This document shows, one piece after another, positions 28,397-38,100 of a stretch of 59,950 bases of DNA (within the stretch, counting starts at the first letter, position 1; each line of letters opens with the position of its first letter). A program made the position numbers and the translations under genes. The stretch lies in the NCBI GenBank assembly GCA_002897995.1, contig BDTT01000103.1, positions 1-59,950 of the forward strand. Reading direction: 5' to 3'. Source of the stretch: a bacterium BMS3Bbin10. GTDB lineage: Bacteria; Pseudomonadota; Alphaproteobacteria; Rhizobiales; Methyloligellaceae. Below the pieces are notes generated by a model. That model was not told where the DNA came from, made no database searches, and worked only from the letters and a program-made list of their open reading frames with translations.

Positions 28397-30217
28397 ATGT
28401 GTGGAATTGTCGGAATTCTGGGCAGGAAACCGGTTTCAGGCCAGCTTGTGGAAGCCCTCAAGCGGCTGGAATACCGCGGCTATGATTCCGCGGGCGTCGC
28501 CACTGTTGAGAATGGCGAGCTCGGCCGCCGCCGCGCCGAAGGCAAGCTCCAGAATCTTGAGGCCCGGCTCGCTGATGAACCGCTCATGGGGCGGATTGGC
28601 ATTGGCCATACGCGCTGGGCGACCCATGGCGCGCCGACCGAAACCAACGCCCACCCGCATATGACGAAACGCGTCTCGGTCGTTCACAACGGCATTATCG
28701 AGAATTTCAACCAGCTGGGTTCGGAACTGAAATCCGCGGGCGTCGAACTCTCCACCGATACCGACACCGAACTGATCGCCCATATGGTGACGCGTGAGCT
28801 GGATGCGGGTCATGATCCGGCGGTCGCGGTCCAGCACGCGCTGCGCCGGCTGGAGGGCGCCTTCGCCGTGGCCTTTATTTTCAAGGGGCATGACAATCTC
28901 ATGATCGCGGCGCGGCAGGGCAGCCCGCTGGCGATCGGGTTCGGCGATGGGGAAATGTATCTGGGGTCGGACGCCATCGCGCTCGCTCCGTTTACCGATA
29001 CCATTACCTATCTCGAGGATGGCGACTGGGCGGTGATGACCCGGGAGGGCGTGGCCATACGAGACCGGGAAGGCATGGCGGTCGAGCGGCCAGTCCAGAA
29101 GTCCGTGGCCTCTGCCCTGATGGTGGACAAGGGCAATCATCGTCACTTTATGGCCAAGGAAATCCATGAGCAGCCCGAAGTGGTCGGCCATACGCTGGCG
29201 CACTTCATTGATTTTGCAAATGAACGCGTCCATATCCCTGATTTATCTATAGATTTTGCGTCTCTGAACCGCATTTCGATATCCGCCTGCGGGACCGCAT
29301 ATTATGCCGGTCTGATCGCCAAATACTGGTTTGAGAAACTGGCGCGGCTGCCCGTGGAAATCGATGTGGCATCCGAATTCCGCTACCGGGAAATCCCCAT
29401 GGAGCGAAACGGCCTGGCGCTGTTTATCTCGCAATCCGGGGAGACGGCGGACACATTGGCGGCGCTGCGCTATTGCCGCGAGCAGGGCCAGAATATCGCC
29501 TCCATCGTCAATGTGCGGGAGTCCTCGATCGCGCGGGATTCCGATCTGGTGCTGCCGACGCTGGCGGGGCCGGAAATCGGCGTCGCCTCCACCAAGGCCT
29601 TCACCTGCCAGCTTGCGGTCCTCGCCTGTCTTGCAATCGCCGCGGGGCGCGCGCGCGGTACGCTCAGCGAGGAAACGGAAGTTGAACTCGTCGGCGCGCT
29701 TTCAGAGGTGCCGCGTCATATGTCCGCGATCCTGCGCGAGGTCGGCGCATATGACGCGCTTGCGCACACACTGGCGAAGGCGGGTGACGTTCTTTATCTC
29801 GGGCGCGGGGTAAATTATCCGGTTGCGCTTGAAGGCGCGCTGAAACTCAAGGAAATCTCCTACATCCACGCGGAAGGCTACGCGGCGGGCGAATTAAAAC
29901 ACGGGCCAATCGCGCTCATCGACGAGGCGGTGCCGGTGGTCGTGGTCGCGCCGCGCGACGGGATGTTCGAAAAGATCGTGTCCAATTTGCAGGAAGCCGC
30001 CGCGCGCGGCGGGCAGATCGTGTTCCTGAGCGATGCCGAGGAAAGCGCGGCCGGGTGCGATCTCATGACCGCCATCAAACTGCCTGCGGTCCATACATTT
30101 ACCGCGCCGCTGGTCTATGCACTGCCCATGCAGTTGATCGCTTACCATACAGCGGTGTTCATGGGGACCGATGTGGACCAGCCCCGCAATCTGGCGAAAT
30201 CGGTTACGGTGGAATAG
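28397..30217 (+). CDS. glmS: Glutamine-fructose-6-phosphate aminotransferase (isomerizing)
   Basis: GlmS makes glucosamine-6-phosphate from fructose-6-phosphate and glutamine. The 606-residue protein starts MCGIVGILG with the nucleophile Cys2 exposed after Met removal. It has the glutaminase domain (to about 225, including HTRWATHGAPTETNAHPH) and two SIS sugar-isomerase domains (SACGTAYYAG, SQSGETADTL, EGALKLKEISYIHAEGYAAGELKHGPIALI). It ends with the catalytic-tail LAKSVTVE. The frame is open upstream from 28352, but the start is fixed by Cys2. No glmS ribozyme-like element was seen in the short leader. Confidence 0.97.
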   Translation: MCGIVGILGRKPVSGQLVEALKRLEYRGYDSAGVATVENGELGRRRAEGKLQNLEARLADEPLMGRIGIGHTRWATHGAPTETNAHPHMTKRVSVVHNGIIENFNQLGSELKSAGVELSTDTDTELIAHMVTRELDAGHDPAVAVQHALRRLEGAFAVAFIFKGHDNLMIAARQGSPLAIGFGDGEMYLGSDAIALAPFTDTITYLEDGDWAVMTREGVAIRDREGMAVERPVQKSVASALMVDKGNHRHFMAKEIHEQPEVVGHTLAHFIDFANERVHIPDLSIDFASLNRISISACGTAYYAGLIAKYWFEKLARLPVEIDVASEFRYREIPMERNGLALFISQSGETADTLAALRYCREQGQNIASIVNVRESSIARDSDLVLPTLAGPEIGVASTKAFTCQLAVLACLAIAAGRARGTLSEETEVELVGALSEVPRHMSAILREVGAYDALAHTLAKAGDVLYLGRGVNYPVALEGALKLKEISYIHAEGYAAGELKHGPIALIDEAVPVVVVAPRDGMFEKIVSNLQEAAARGGQIVFLSDAEESAAGCDLMTAIKLPAVHTFTAPLVYALPMQLIAYHTAVFMGTDVDQPRNLAKSVTVE

Positions 30218-30262
30218 AGTTGCAATCACGGTCATTATGGCCGGAAACCGAACCGGAGGAAT

Positions 30263-30293
30263 GCCGGCCCGGCGCCGCTCCGGCCCCGTTTTT
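30263..30293 (+). terminator. Possible terminator after glmS
   Basis: GCCGG (30263-30267) pairs with CCGGC (30280-30284), and the stem is followed by CCCG and five T residues (30289-30293). It is a short stem with a GC-rich loop and is the only terminator-like element between glmS and the next gene. Confidence 0.35.
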
Positions 30294-30374
30294 GCCTGAT
30301 TCGTTTGTTTGAGGTTATGTCACGAACGCGTATGAATCCGCGCGGCAACCGCGCGGGAATGATAAAGTCCGGTT

Positions 30375-31637
30375 ATGTGGAAATTGAAAACTTTTCTTTC
30401 ACTGGTCGCTGTGTGCCTGGGCCTCGTGCTCGGGGCAGGCGTCGCGTCCGCTCAGACCGTTGGCAGTCAGGCCCGGGGCGGCGATCTTCTGGCCTCTGGC
30501 GAGGGCGCGCTCGCAAAAGGGAAGTATCAGGCGGCGGCCCGGAATTTCTCCAAAGCCATGCGTGCCGGCGATCTTTCAAATATACAGGTCGCCAAGGCCC
30601 TCTATCAGCGCGGCATTGCGTACGAGAAAACGGGACGCCCCGCGCAGGCGATCGCCGATATCACCAGCGCCCTGTATATCGAAGGGCTGCCGGGCCGCGA
30701 CCGCGTCAAGGCTTATCTCAGCCGCGGCCGTGCCTATGAGGCCGTTGGCATGAGCGATCTGGCGCGCGCGGATTTGTCGCGGGCCAGAAGCGGCGGGGCA
30801 AGCGAAAGGCAGATTGCGAGATCAAATCAGCCCGCGCCGTCCGTGCCCGGCGCGCCGAGTTTTTCAACCAGCGCCCAGTCACCCGGCAGCCGGCCGCCGG
30901 CGCCCGCATTCCGCACGCAGGTGAACAGGCGCGCGCCTGAGCCGAAGCGTCGGCAGGTGGCGTCATTCGAGACGCAGACCCGTGCGCCGCGCGAACGGAT
31001 ACCGCGTTTCCGCACCACCATATTGCCGCAGGAGAGCAAGGCTCGCGCGCCGCGGGCAGGGGCAACGCGGCGGACAAATCAGCGCACCGCGCAGGAGGCG
31101 CGCCCGGCAGCGGCGCCATCGAACTGGGACACGTCGGTTGCGGCTCAGGGATCCCCGCCGCCGCAACCCGGGCCGGAACAATCGGAGGGCCGTGTGGGGC
31201 AGTTTTTAGGCGGTTTGTGGGAGCGCGCGACCGCCAGCCGCGACGAAGAGAAGCAAACCGCCGCGGCGGCGCCCGCGCCGCCGCAATGGAGCCAGACGTC
31301 AACCGTCATACGTTCCACGACATCGGCGCAGCCGGCGCTACGCCCGGCAATCGCCGCGAGATCCGCGCCGTCCGTTTCAGCGTCCGGCAGCGGCTATCGC
31401 ATCCAGCTTGCAGCCTTGCGCAGCGACGCCGAAGCGCAGGCGGCCTGGAAGCGCCTTGCGAGCAAGCACCGGAAATTGCTCGCGGGACGGCAACCCAATA
31501 TTGTCAGGACCGAGCTTGGCGGTCTCGGCACCTTTTACCGCGTGCAACTCGGGCCCTTCGCGGACAAGGGATCATCGCAGCAGCTCTGCCGCGATTTCAA
31601 GGCTGGCGGTCTCGATTGTTTCCTTCTGGCGCCCTAA
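30375..31637 (+). CDS. Exported TPR and SPOR-domain protein
   Basis: A 420-residue protein with signal peptide MWKLKTFLSLVAVCLGLVLG (cleavage probably after ASA). TPR-like helices follow (about residues 35-140: GEGALAKGKYQAAARNFSKA, ALYQRGIAYEKTGRPAQAIA, AYLSRGRAYEAVGMSDLARA). Then come a long Pro/Arg/Ala-rich linker and a C-terminal SPOR domain (about 340-420) with YRIQLAALRSDAEAQAAWKRL and FYRVQLGPFADKGSSQQLC. It is likely periplasmic, recruited to septal peptidoglycan. It follows glmS by 157 bases. Together with the SPOR protein at 25910 it places two septal-type proteins around glmUS. Confidence 0.8.
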   Translation: MWKLKTFLSLVAVCLGLVLGAGVASAQTVGSQARGGDLLASGEGALAKGKYQAAARNFSKAMRAGDLSNIQVAKALYQRGIAYEKTGRPAQAIADITSALYIEGLPGRDRVKAYLSRGRAYEAVGMSDLARADLSRARSGGASERQIARSNQPAPSVPGAPSFSTSAQSPGSRPPAPAFRTQVNRRAPEPKRRQVASFETQTRAPRERIPRFRTTILPQESKARAPRAGATRRTNQRTAQEARPAAAPSNWDTSVAAQGSPPPQPGPEQSEGRVGQFLGGLWERATASRDEEKQTAAAAPAPPQWSQTSTVIRSTTSAQPALRPAIAARSAPSVSASGSGYRIQLAALRSDAEAQAAWKRLASKHRKLLAGRQPNIVRTELGGLGTFYRVQLGPFADKGSSQQLCRDFKAGGLDCFLLAP

Positions 31638-31802
31638 ACCCCAGGCTTTGGAAACAATGCGCACTTGCCACAGCGGCCCGGGCGCATAATCCTGTACAAT
31701 CGGAGTTGACCGGACTTCACAGCAGTTGGATTCTGGGCGAAAGTGGCGGCTGGTCAAACCTCCCGACATAAAAAGACCTCACAGGCTCAAGAAAAGCAGA
31801 TT

Positions 31803-32606
31803 ATGGCGAAAGACAAGAAAAAGTCGGTTTCGAGCGATGAGGCGTTTGATGAGTCTCCAGCTGAGACGCTGACACGTCTGACGAGTCTCGACTCCAAGCC
31901 TGCGCTGCATTTGGGCTCACGTTTGAGAAACTACTTCCTGACCGGCCTTATCATCGTCGGACCGGTCGGCATTACGCTTTACGCAATCTGGTGGTTTATC
32001 AACCTTATAGACGCCTGGGTGAAGCCCTGGGTGCCGCAAGTTTATCTTCCCGAAACCTATTTGCCGTTCACGGTGCCCGGCGTCGGATTGATCTTCTCTA
32101 TTGCCATGTTGATCGTGGTGGGCGCACTGACGGCCAATCTGTTCGGGCGTACGATAGTCAGTTACGGAGAGATTATAGTCGGCCGCATGCCGGTCGTGCG
32201 CGGCGTCTACCGGGCGCTGAAGCAGATATTTGAAACCGTGCTTTCCCAGTCCAATAATACCTTCCAGCAGGTCGGGCTGCTCGAATATCCGCGCCGGGGC
32301 CTTTATGCCATCGTGTTCGTTTCCACACCGGCGAGGGGGGAGATTGACGACAAGGTGCTGAAGGGCGAGCCGGTGCTGAGCGTCTTTTTGCCGACCACGC
32401 CCAACCCGACATCGGGGTATCTGCTGTTCGTGGCGGAGAAGGACGTGACGTTTCTCGATATGACCGTTGAGGAGGGCGCCAAACTTGTAATTTCCGCGGG
32501 CCTTGTGGTGCCGCCCTATCAGGCAAAACTGAAAAGGCTCGCCAGGGAAGCCAAGCCCAAGCCGCGCGGAAAGACACCGCGCACGCGTCAAAAAACATCC
32601 GCTTAG
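31803..32606 (+). CDS. DUF502 family membrane protein
   Basis: A 267-residue protein with a polar N-terminus of about 45 residues and two hydrophobic helices (about 52-72, NYFLTGLIIVGPVGITLYAI; and 95-120, VPGVGLIFSIAMLIVVGALT). A conserved soluble part includes MPVVRGVYRALKQIFETVLS and VSTPARGEIDDKVLKGEPVLSVFLPTTPNPTSG, characteristic of DUF502. A lysine/proline-rich tail ends it. The function of the family is unknown. The start at 31803 is preferred over an in-frame GTG at 31743. It is convergent with recG, with a 22-base gap. Confidence 0.85.
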   Translation: MAKDKKKSVSSDEAFDESPAETLTRLTSLDSKPALHLGSRLRNYFLTGLIIVGPVGITLYAIWWFINLIDAWVKPWVPQVYLPETYLPFTVPGVGLIFSIAMLIVVGALTANLFGRTIVSYGEIIVGRMPVVRGVYRALKQIFETVLSQSNNTFQQVGLLEYPRRGLYAIVFVSTPARGEIDDKVLKGEPVLSVFLPTTPNPTSGYLLFVAEKDVTFLDMTVEEGAKLVISAGLVVPPYQAKLKRLAREAKPKPRGKTPRTRQKTSA

Positions 32607-32628
32607 GCGGGAAAAAACCGGGAAACCT

Positions 32629-34743
32629 TCATCCCGCTTTGAGCAGGCGTATCGCTTCATCGCGCTCGAACAGATAGAGCAAACTGCGCAACGCCTCGCC
32701 GCGTTCACCCGAAAGTTCCGTATCGCCGGCCAGCATCATCCTGGCGTCATCGCGCGCCGCGGCCAGTAATTCGCCATCGCGCGGCAGGGCCGCCACGCGG
32801 AACTCCGGCAAGCCGCTCTGCCGGGTGCCCAGGACCTCCCCGCCGCCGCGCAGGCGCAGGTCTTCCTCGGCAATCCGAAACCCGTCTTCGGTTTCGCGCA
32901 GGGCGTTGAGCCGTGCATGCGCCGTATCGCTCAGCGGCGGCTTGTACATCAAAATGCAGGCCGATTTACCTGAGCCGCGCCCGACGCGTCCGCGCAACTG
33001 GTGCAGTTGCGCAAGCCCGAAGCGCTCCGCATGTTCGATCACCATGATCGTGGCGTTGGGCACGTCCACGCCGACCTCAATGACCGTTGTGGCGACGAGA
33101 ACCGAAATTTCGCCCCGGGCAAAGCCCTGCATCATCGCGTCTTTTTCCGCTCCCGGCATCTGGCCGTGAACCAGCGCAACCCTGTCTCCAAAGCGTTTTT
33201 TCAGGGCCGCGTATCGTTGCTCCGCCGCGGTTGCGTCAAGGACGTCGGATTCTTCCACCAGCGGGCAGACCCAATAAGCCTGCGCACCGCCTTCGATGGC
33301 GCTCCCGAGCCGGTCCATCACCTCGTCAAGGCGCGCCGCCGGCATGGCGCGGGTCGCGATTGGCTGGCGCCCGGCCGGCTTTTCAAGAAGTTTTGAGACC
33401 TCCATGTCGCCATAGTGGGTCAGAAGCAGGGTGCGGGGGATGGGGGTGGCGGTCATCACCAGAACATCCGTTCCCCCGCCGCCGCTTTTGGCCTGAAGCG
33501 CGAGGCGCTGATGCACGCCGAAACGGTGCTGTTCGTCTATGACCGCGATTGCCAGGTCCTTGAAATCCACATGCTCCTGAAACAGCGCATGGGTGCCGAT
33601 CAGAATATCGAGACCGCCTTCCCCCAGCCGGTCCAGGATTCTCGAACGCTCCTTGCCCTTTTCGCGGCCCGTCAGCAGGGCAAGCCGGATGCCCGCGCTT
33701 TCGCACAAAGGGGTCAGCGTGTTGAGATGCTGGCGCGCCAGCAGCTCCGTCGGCGCCATCAGGGCCGCCTGCCGGCCCGCCTCCACGGCGCTCGTCATGG
33801 CCAGCAGCGCGACGATGGTTTTGCCGCTGCCGACATCGCCCTGCAGCAGCCGCAGCATGCGGTGGGGTTCGCGCATATCGGCGTCAATCTCATCCAGAAC
33901 CTTTATCTGCGAAGCCGTCAGCGTGAAGGGGAGGGAGCTTAGAATTTTCTCGCGCAATTTGCCGGTGCCCTCTGTCGGGCGCCCGGCGATCCGGCGCAGA
34001 TTCTTGCGCACCAGCGCGAGCGCCAGCTGGTTGGCGAGCAATTCGTCATAGGCGATTCGCGCGCGCGCCGGTGCGCCGATGAGCAGATCATTTTCCGATT
34101 GAGGAGCATGAACGGCCCGGAGCGCCTCGGCGAAGGCCGGCCAGGAATTTTGCCTGAGCCACGCCGCGTCCTGCCACTCCGGCAGCTCCGGTATGCGGGC
34201 GATGGCCTGGGCCAGCGCCTTGCGCGCCACTTTCCCCGAAAGCCCCGCGGTGAGCGGATAAACCGGCTCCAGCAGCGGCAATTCGTCTGCTTCATCGGGT
34301 TTGACCACATAATCGGGGTGGGGCATTTGCAGCCGACCCGCATAGTCTTCAATCTTGCCCGAAACAATCCGTGTTTCGCCAATGGGAAGCAGTTTTTCCA
34401 GATAGGGCGCTTTGGCGTGGAAAAAGACCAGTTCCAAAAAGCCCGTTTCATCGGTGCAGGTGACGCGGTATGGAATCCGGTGCTGGCCGCGTGGCGGACT
34501 TCTGTGTTCGTTCACCGTTACGACTATGGTGGCCAGCTGACCGGGAATCGCTTCGGCGATTTTCGGCCTGGCCCTCCGGTCGATAAGGGACGCGGGAAAG
34601 TGCAGCAGGAGGTCGATAATTTTCGCTTCGCCGCCGGGCGCATGGGGTGCGAGCAACCGCTTCAGCAGCGTCTGGAGGCGCGGACCGATCCCGTCGAGAG
34701 TGCGCAGACCCGCAAACAGGGGGGTGAGAATATGTGGCCGCAT
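32629..34743 (-). CDS. recG: ATP-dependent DNA helicase RecG
   Basis: RecG remodels stalled forks and branched recombination intermediates. The 704-residue protein has the N-terminal wedge/OB domain (LDGIGPRLQTLL, later HRSPPRGQHRIPYRVTC), Walker A LQGDVGSGKTIVALLA, the DEQH box in AVIDEQHRFGVHQR, TATPIPRTLLLTHYGDM, ATTVIEVGVDVPNATIMVIEHAERFGLAQLHQLRGRVGRG (quoted in part, ERFGLAQLHQLRGRVGRG) and a short C-terminal hook. The frame is open to 34863, but MRPHILTPLFAG at 34743 fits the family. It is divergent from sdhE-mfd. Confidence 0.96.
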   Translation of the reverse strand: MRPHILTPLFAGLRTLDGIGPRLQTLLKRLLAPHAPGGEAKIIDLLLHFPASLIDRRARPKIAEAIPGQLATIVVTVNEHRSPPRGQHRIPYRVTCTDETGFLELVFFHAKAPYLEKLLPIGETRIVSGKIEDYAGRLQMPHPDYVVKPDEADELPLLEPVYPLTAGLSGKVARKALAQAIARIPELPEWQDAAWLRQNSWPAFAEALRAVHAPQSENDLLIGAPARARIAYDELLANQLALALVRKNLRRIAGRPTEGTGKLREKILSSLPFTLTASQIKVLDEIDADMREPHRMLRLLQGDVGSGKTIVALLAMTSAVEAGRQAALMAPTELLARQHLNTLTPLCESAGIRLALLTGREKGKERSRILDRLGEGGLDILIGTHALFQEHVDFKDLAIAVIDEQHRFGVHQRLALQAKSGGGGTDVLVMTATPIPRTLLLTHYGDMEVSKLLEKPAGRQPIATRAMPAARLDEVMDRLGSAIEGGAQAYWVCPLVEESDVLDATAAEQRYAALKKRFGDRVALVHGQMPGAEKDAMMQGFARGEISVLVATTVIEVGVDVPNATIMVIEHAERFGLAQLHQLRGRVGRGSGKSACILMYKPPLSDTAHARLNALRETEDGFRIAEEDLRLRGGGEVLGTRQSGLPEFRVAALPRDGELLAAARDDARMMLAGDTELSGERGEALRSLLYLFERDEAIRLLKAG

Positions 34744-34874
34744 TCGATGTCTGTTCCCTGAAATTCCGGGTCGCAGTTTCATGCCCCTCCGATCTGCGGC
34801 TGACAGCACGGCTTGGGAGGAGTATATGGCGCGGGTGGCGACGCGACTGCAATGCTCCTTCAAGCTTGGACCCT

Positions 34875-35147
34875 ATGGCTGATACACGCAACGATCTAGA
34901 TGCCCTTCGACGGCGCGCCAGATACCGGGCGGGTCATCGCGGGACCAAGGAAATGGACTGGCTTCTGGGCCGCTTTGCCGAAGTTGAGACTGAGAAGATG
35001 GGTAATGCGGAATTGGCCGATTTCGAGGAGTTTCTTGCCTTGCCCGATCCGGACATCGAAAACTGGCTGCTGGTCCCGGACATGCCGGCGCCCGAGGGGA
35101 AAGCTGGCGAATTTGTCGCGCGGCTGAAGCGGTTTCATGATCTCTAG
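34875..35147 (+). CDS. sdhE: Succinate dehydrogenase assembly factor SdhE (DUF339)
   Basis: A 90-residue cytosolic protein of the SdhE/YgfY/Sdh5 family, which helps attach FAD covalently to the flavoprotein of succinate dehydrogenase. The diagnostic RGTKEMDWLLGRF (RGxxExD motif) lies at about residues 22-34, with LADFEEFLALPDPDIENWLL following. The frame is open further upstream, but MADTRNDLDALRRRARYRAG is a typical start. It lies 28 bases ahead of mfd and is probably cotranscribed with it. The recG-sdhE-mfd arrangement recurs in Rhizobiales. Confidence 0.9.
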   Translation: MADTRNDLDALRRRARYRAGHRGTKEMDWLLGRFAEVETEKMGNAELADFEEFLALPDPDIENWLLVPDMPAPEGKAGEFVARLKRFHDL

Positions 35148-35174
35148 GAAGCCGGCAATATTGAGTATGCCCAG

Positions 35175-38100
35175 ATGAATTCCGTCATTCCGGTGCAAGA
35201 GATCCTTAAGGCCCAGGGCGCGCAAACGCTTGCCGCGGCGCCTGAGGGGCTGGACGCGCTGGCGCTTGCACAGATCGCGCAGGTTCTGGCGGCGAGCGAA
35301 CCTGCAAAGCCGGCAACAATTCTGCACATCGCCCGCGACGACAAGCGCATATCCGCGCTCAGGGCGGCGCTTGAATTCTTTGGCGGGGGCAATGTCAGGA
35401 CGATTATTTTTCCGGCGTGGGATTGTGTGCCATATGACCGCATTTCGCCCAATGGGGATATTGCGAGCCAGCGTCTCGCCGCGCTGGCGGAATTGACGCA
35501 ATCACAGGGCGGGGGCGGCTCGAGGGCAGTGATTGTGCTGACCAGCGTCAATGCGGCCGTACAACGCATTCCCCCCCGGGCGTTTATGGAGCAGGCGGTT
35601 TTGCGGCTGGCGGCGGGCTCCGCGCCCGGCTTGGATGGCCTATTGGCGCGGCTGGAGGCCACCGGCTACATACGCACCGGCAATGTGATGGAACCGGGCG
35701 AATATGCGGTGCGCGGCGGCATAGCGGATTTGTTTCCGCCGGGCCGGGAGAGGCCCGTCCGCCTCGATTTCTTCGGCGATACGCTGGAGACGATCCGGGA
35801 GTTTGACTCCGATACCCAGCGCACCACGCGCTCTTTGAGCGAAGTTCTTCTGCTCCCCGTAAGCGAGGCGATATTGAACGCCGATACGGTCAGCGGTTTC
35901 CGCCAGCGCTATGTGGAGCTGTTCGGCCCTGTGACCAGCGCCGATCCGCTCTATGAGGCCATATCGGCGCAGACGCGCTATCAGGGGATGGAGCATTGGC
36001 TGCCCCTGTTTCACGAGCGCCTTGAGACGCTTTTCGACTATACCCCTGGCGCGCTGGTGAGCTGTGACCGTCTGGTCGAGGAGGCGCGGGCCGAACGCGC
36101 AGAACAGATCGCCGATCACCATCAATCGCGTTTCGCCTCTCTGGAGCAGCAGAGTTTCGGCGCGCCGCCTTACAAGCCTGTACCGGCGAAACGGATGTTT
36201 CTGGACGAGCAGGACTGGAAAGATGGGCTGGCCGGGCGCCGGGTGGTGACCTTTTCCCCCTTCGAGGTGCCTGAGGGGGAGAGCTCTGGGAGAATCGTTT
36301 CGCTTGGCGGGCGCGCCGGGCGCTCATTCGCCGCGGAACGCGCGCGCGAAGGCGCCAATATCTTCGACGCGGTCGTGGAGCATATCGGGAAACTCAATTC
36401 AGGGAGCAGGCGTCCGCTCATCGCCTGCTGGAGCAAGGGCGCGCGTGAGCGGCTTCGCAAGCTGCTGACGGACCATGGTCTGGAGGCGACGGCGCAGATC
36501 GAGACCTTTGCGGAAGTTTCCACACTGCCGAAGGGGACGACGGCGCTCGGGGTGCTTGGTCTGGAGACCGGGTTCGAAACGCCGGATTTCGCAATTATCT
36601 CCGAGCAGGACATTCTCGGCGACCGCCTGATCCGGCAGACCAGATCGCGCCGTGGCGCAAAGGCGCTGACCGAGGTTTCCAGCATTGCGTCGGGCGACCT
36701 TGTGGTCCATGCCGAACATGGCATTGCCCGCTTTGAGGGCCTGAAAATCATCGATGCGGCGGGCGCGCCCCATGACTGCATGGAGCTGACGTATCAAGGC
36801 GGCGACCGGCTCTATCTGCCGGTTGAGAATATCGAGCTTCTGTCGCGTTACGGTTCCGATGAAGCCGGCGCCACACTCGACAAGCTGGGCGGGGCCGCCT
36901 GGCAGTCCCGCAAGGCGCGGCTGAAGAAGCGCATTCTCGAAATTGCCGACAAACTGATTGGAGTCGCGGCTGCGCGGGAGCTCAAACGCGCACCGGTGTT
37001 CGAGACGCCCGAAGGGGTCTATCAGGAATTCTGCTCCAGATTCGCGTTCGAGGAAACCGAAGATCAGGCGGGGAGCATTGCCGACGTGCTCTCCGATCTC
37101 ACATCCGGGCGTCCCATGGATCGCCTGATCTGCGGCGATGTCGGGTTTGGCAAGACGGAAGTGGCGCTTCGCTCGGCGCTGGTGACGGCCATGGCCGGCA
37201 GCCAGGTTGCGCTTGTCGCGCCGACCACATTGCTGGTGCGTCAGCACTACCAGACCTTTCGTGAGCGTTTCGCCGGTCTGCCGGTCAAGATTGCGCAGGC
37301 GTCCCGCATGGTGCCCCCGCGCGAACTTGAACGGGTCAAGGAGGGCATCAGGAGCGGCGACATCGATATTGTCATCGGCACCCACGCGCTGCTCGGGAAA
37401 TCCATCGAGTTCGCCGATCTCGGGCAGCTGATAATCGATGAAGAGCAGCATTTCGGCGTGCAGCACAAAGAGCGCCTCAAACGGCTGCGCGAAGACGTGC
37501 ATGTGCTGACGCTCACCGCGACCCCCATTCCGCGCACACTGCAACTGGCGCTATCGGGCGTGCGTGAACTCTCCCTCATTGCCACTCCGCCCGTGGACCG
37601 CCTGGCCGTGCGCACCTATGTCACGCCCTTCGATCCCATGATTCTGCGCGAGGCCCTGCTGCGGGAGCGTTTTCGCGGCGGACAGAGCTTTTATGTGTGT
37701 CCCCGCATTGCCGACCTCGATGGCGCGGGGGCGTTTCTGGCGGAGCATATACCTGAGCTGAAAGTGGCGCGCGCCCACGGCCAAATGGGGCCGGCGGAGC
37801 TGGAAGACGTGATGGCCGGGTTCTACGACCGGCAATATGACGTTCTGCTGAGCACGACGATCATCGAGTCCGGTCTCGATATTTCCACCGCCAACACTCT
37901 GATCGTGCATCGCGCCGACCGCTTTGGACTGTCCCAGCTTTATCAATTGAGGGGCCGCGTCGGGCGCTCCAAGACGCGCGCCTATGCCTATTTTACTCTT
38001 CCCGATGGGACGAAGCTGACACCGGCCGCCGAGAAGCGCCTCAAGGTGCTGCAATCTCTCGACACGCTGGGGGCGGGCTTTTCGCTCGCAAGCCACGATC

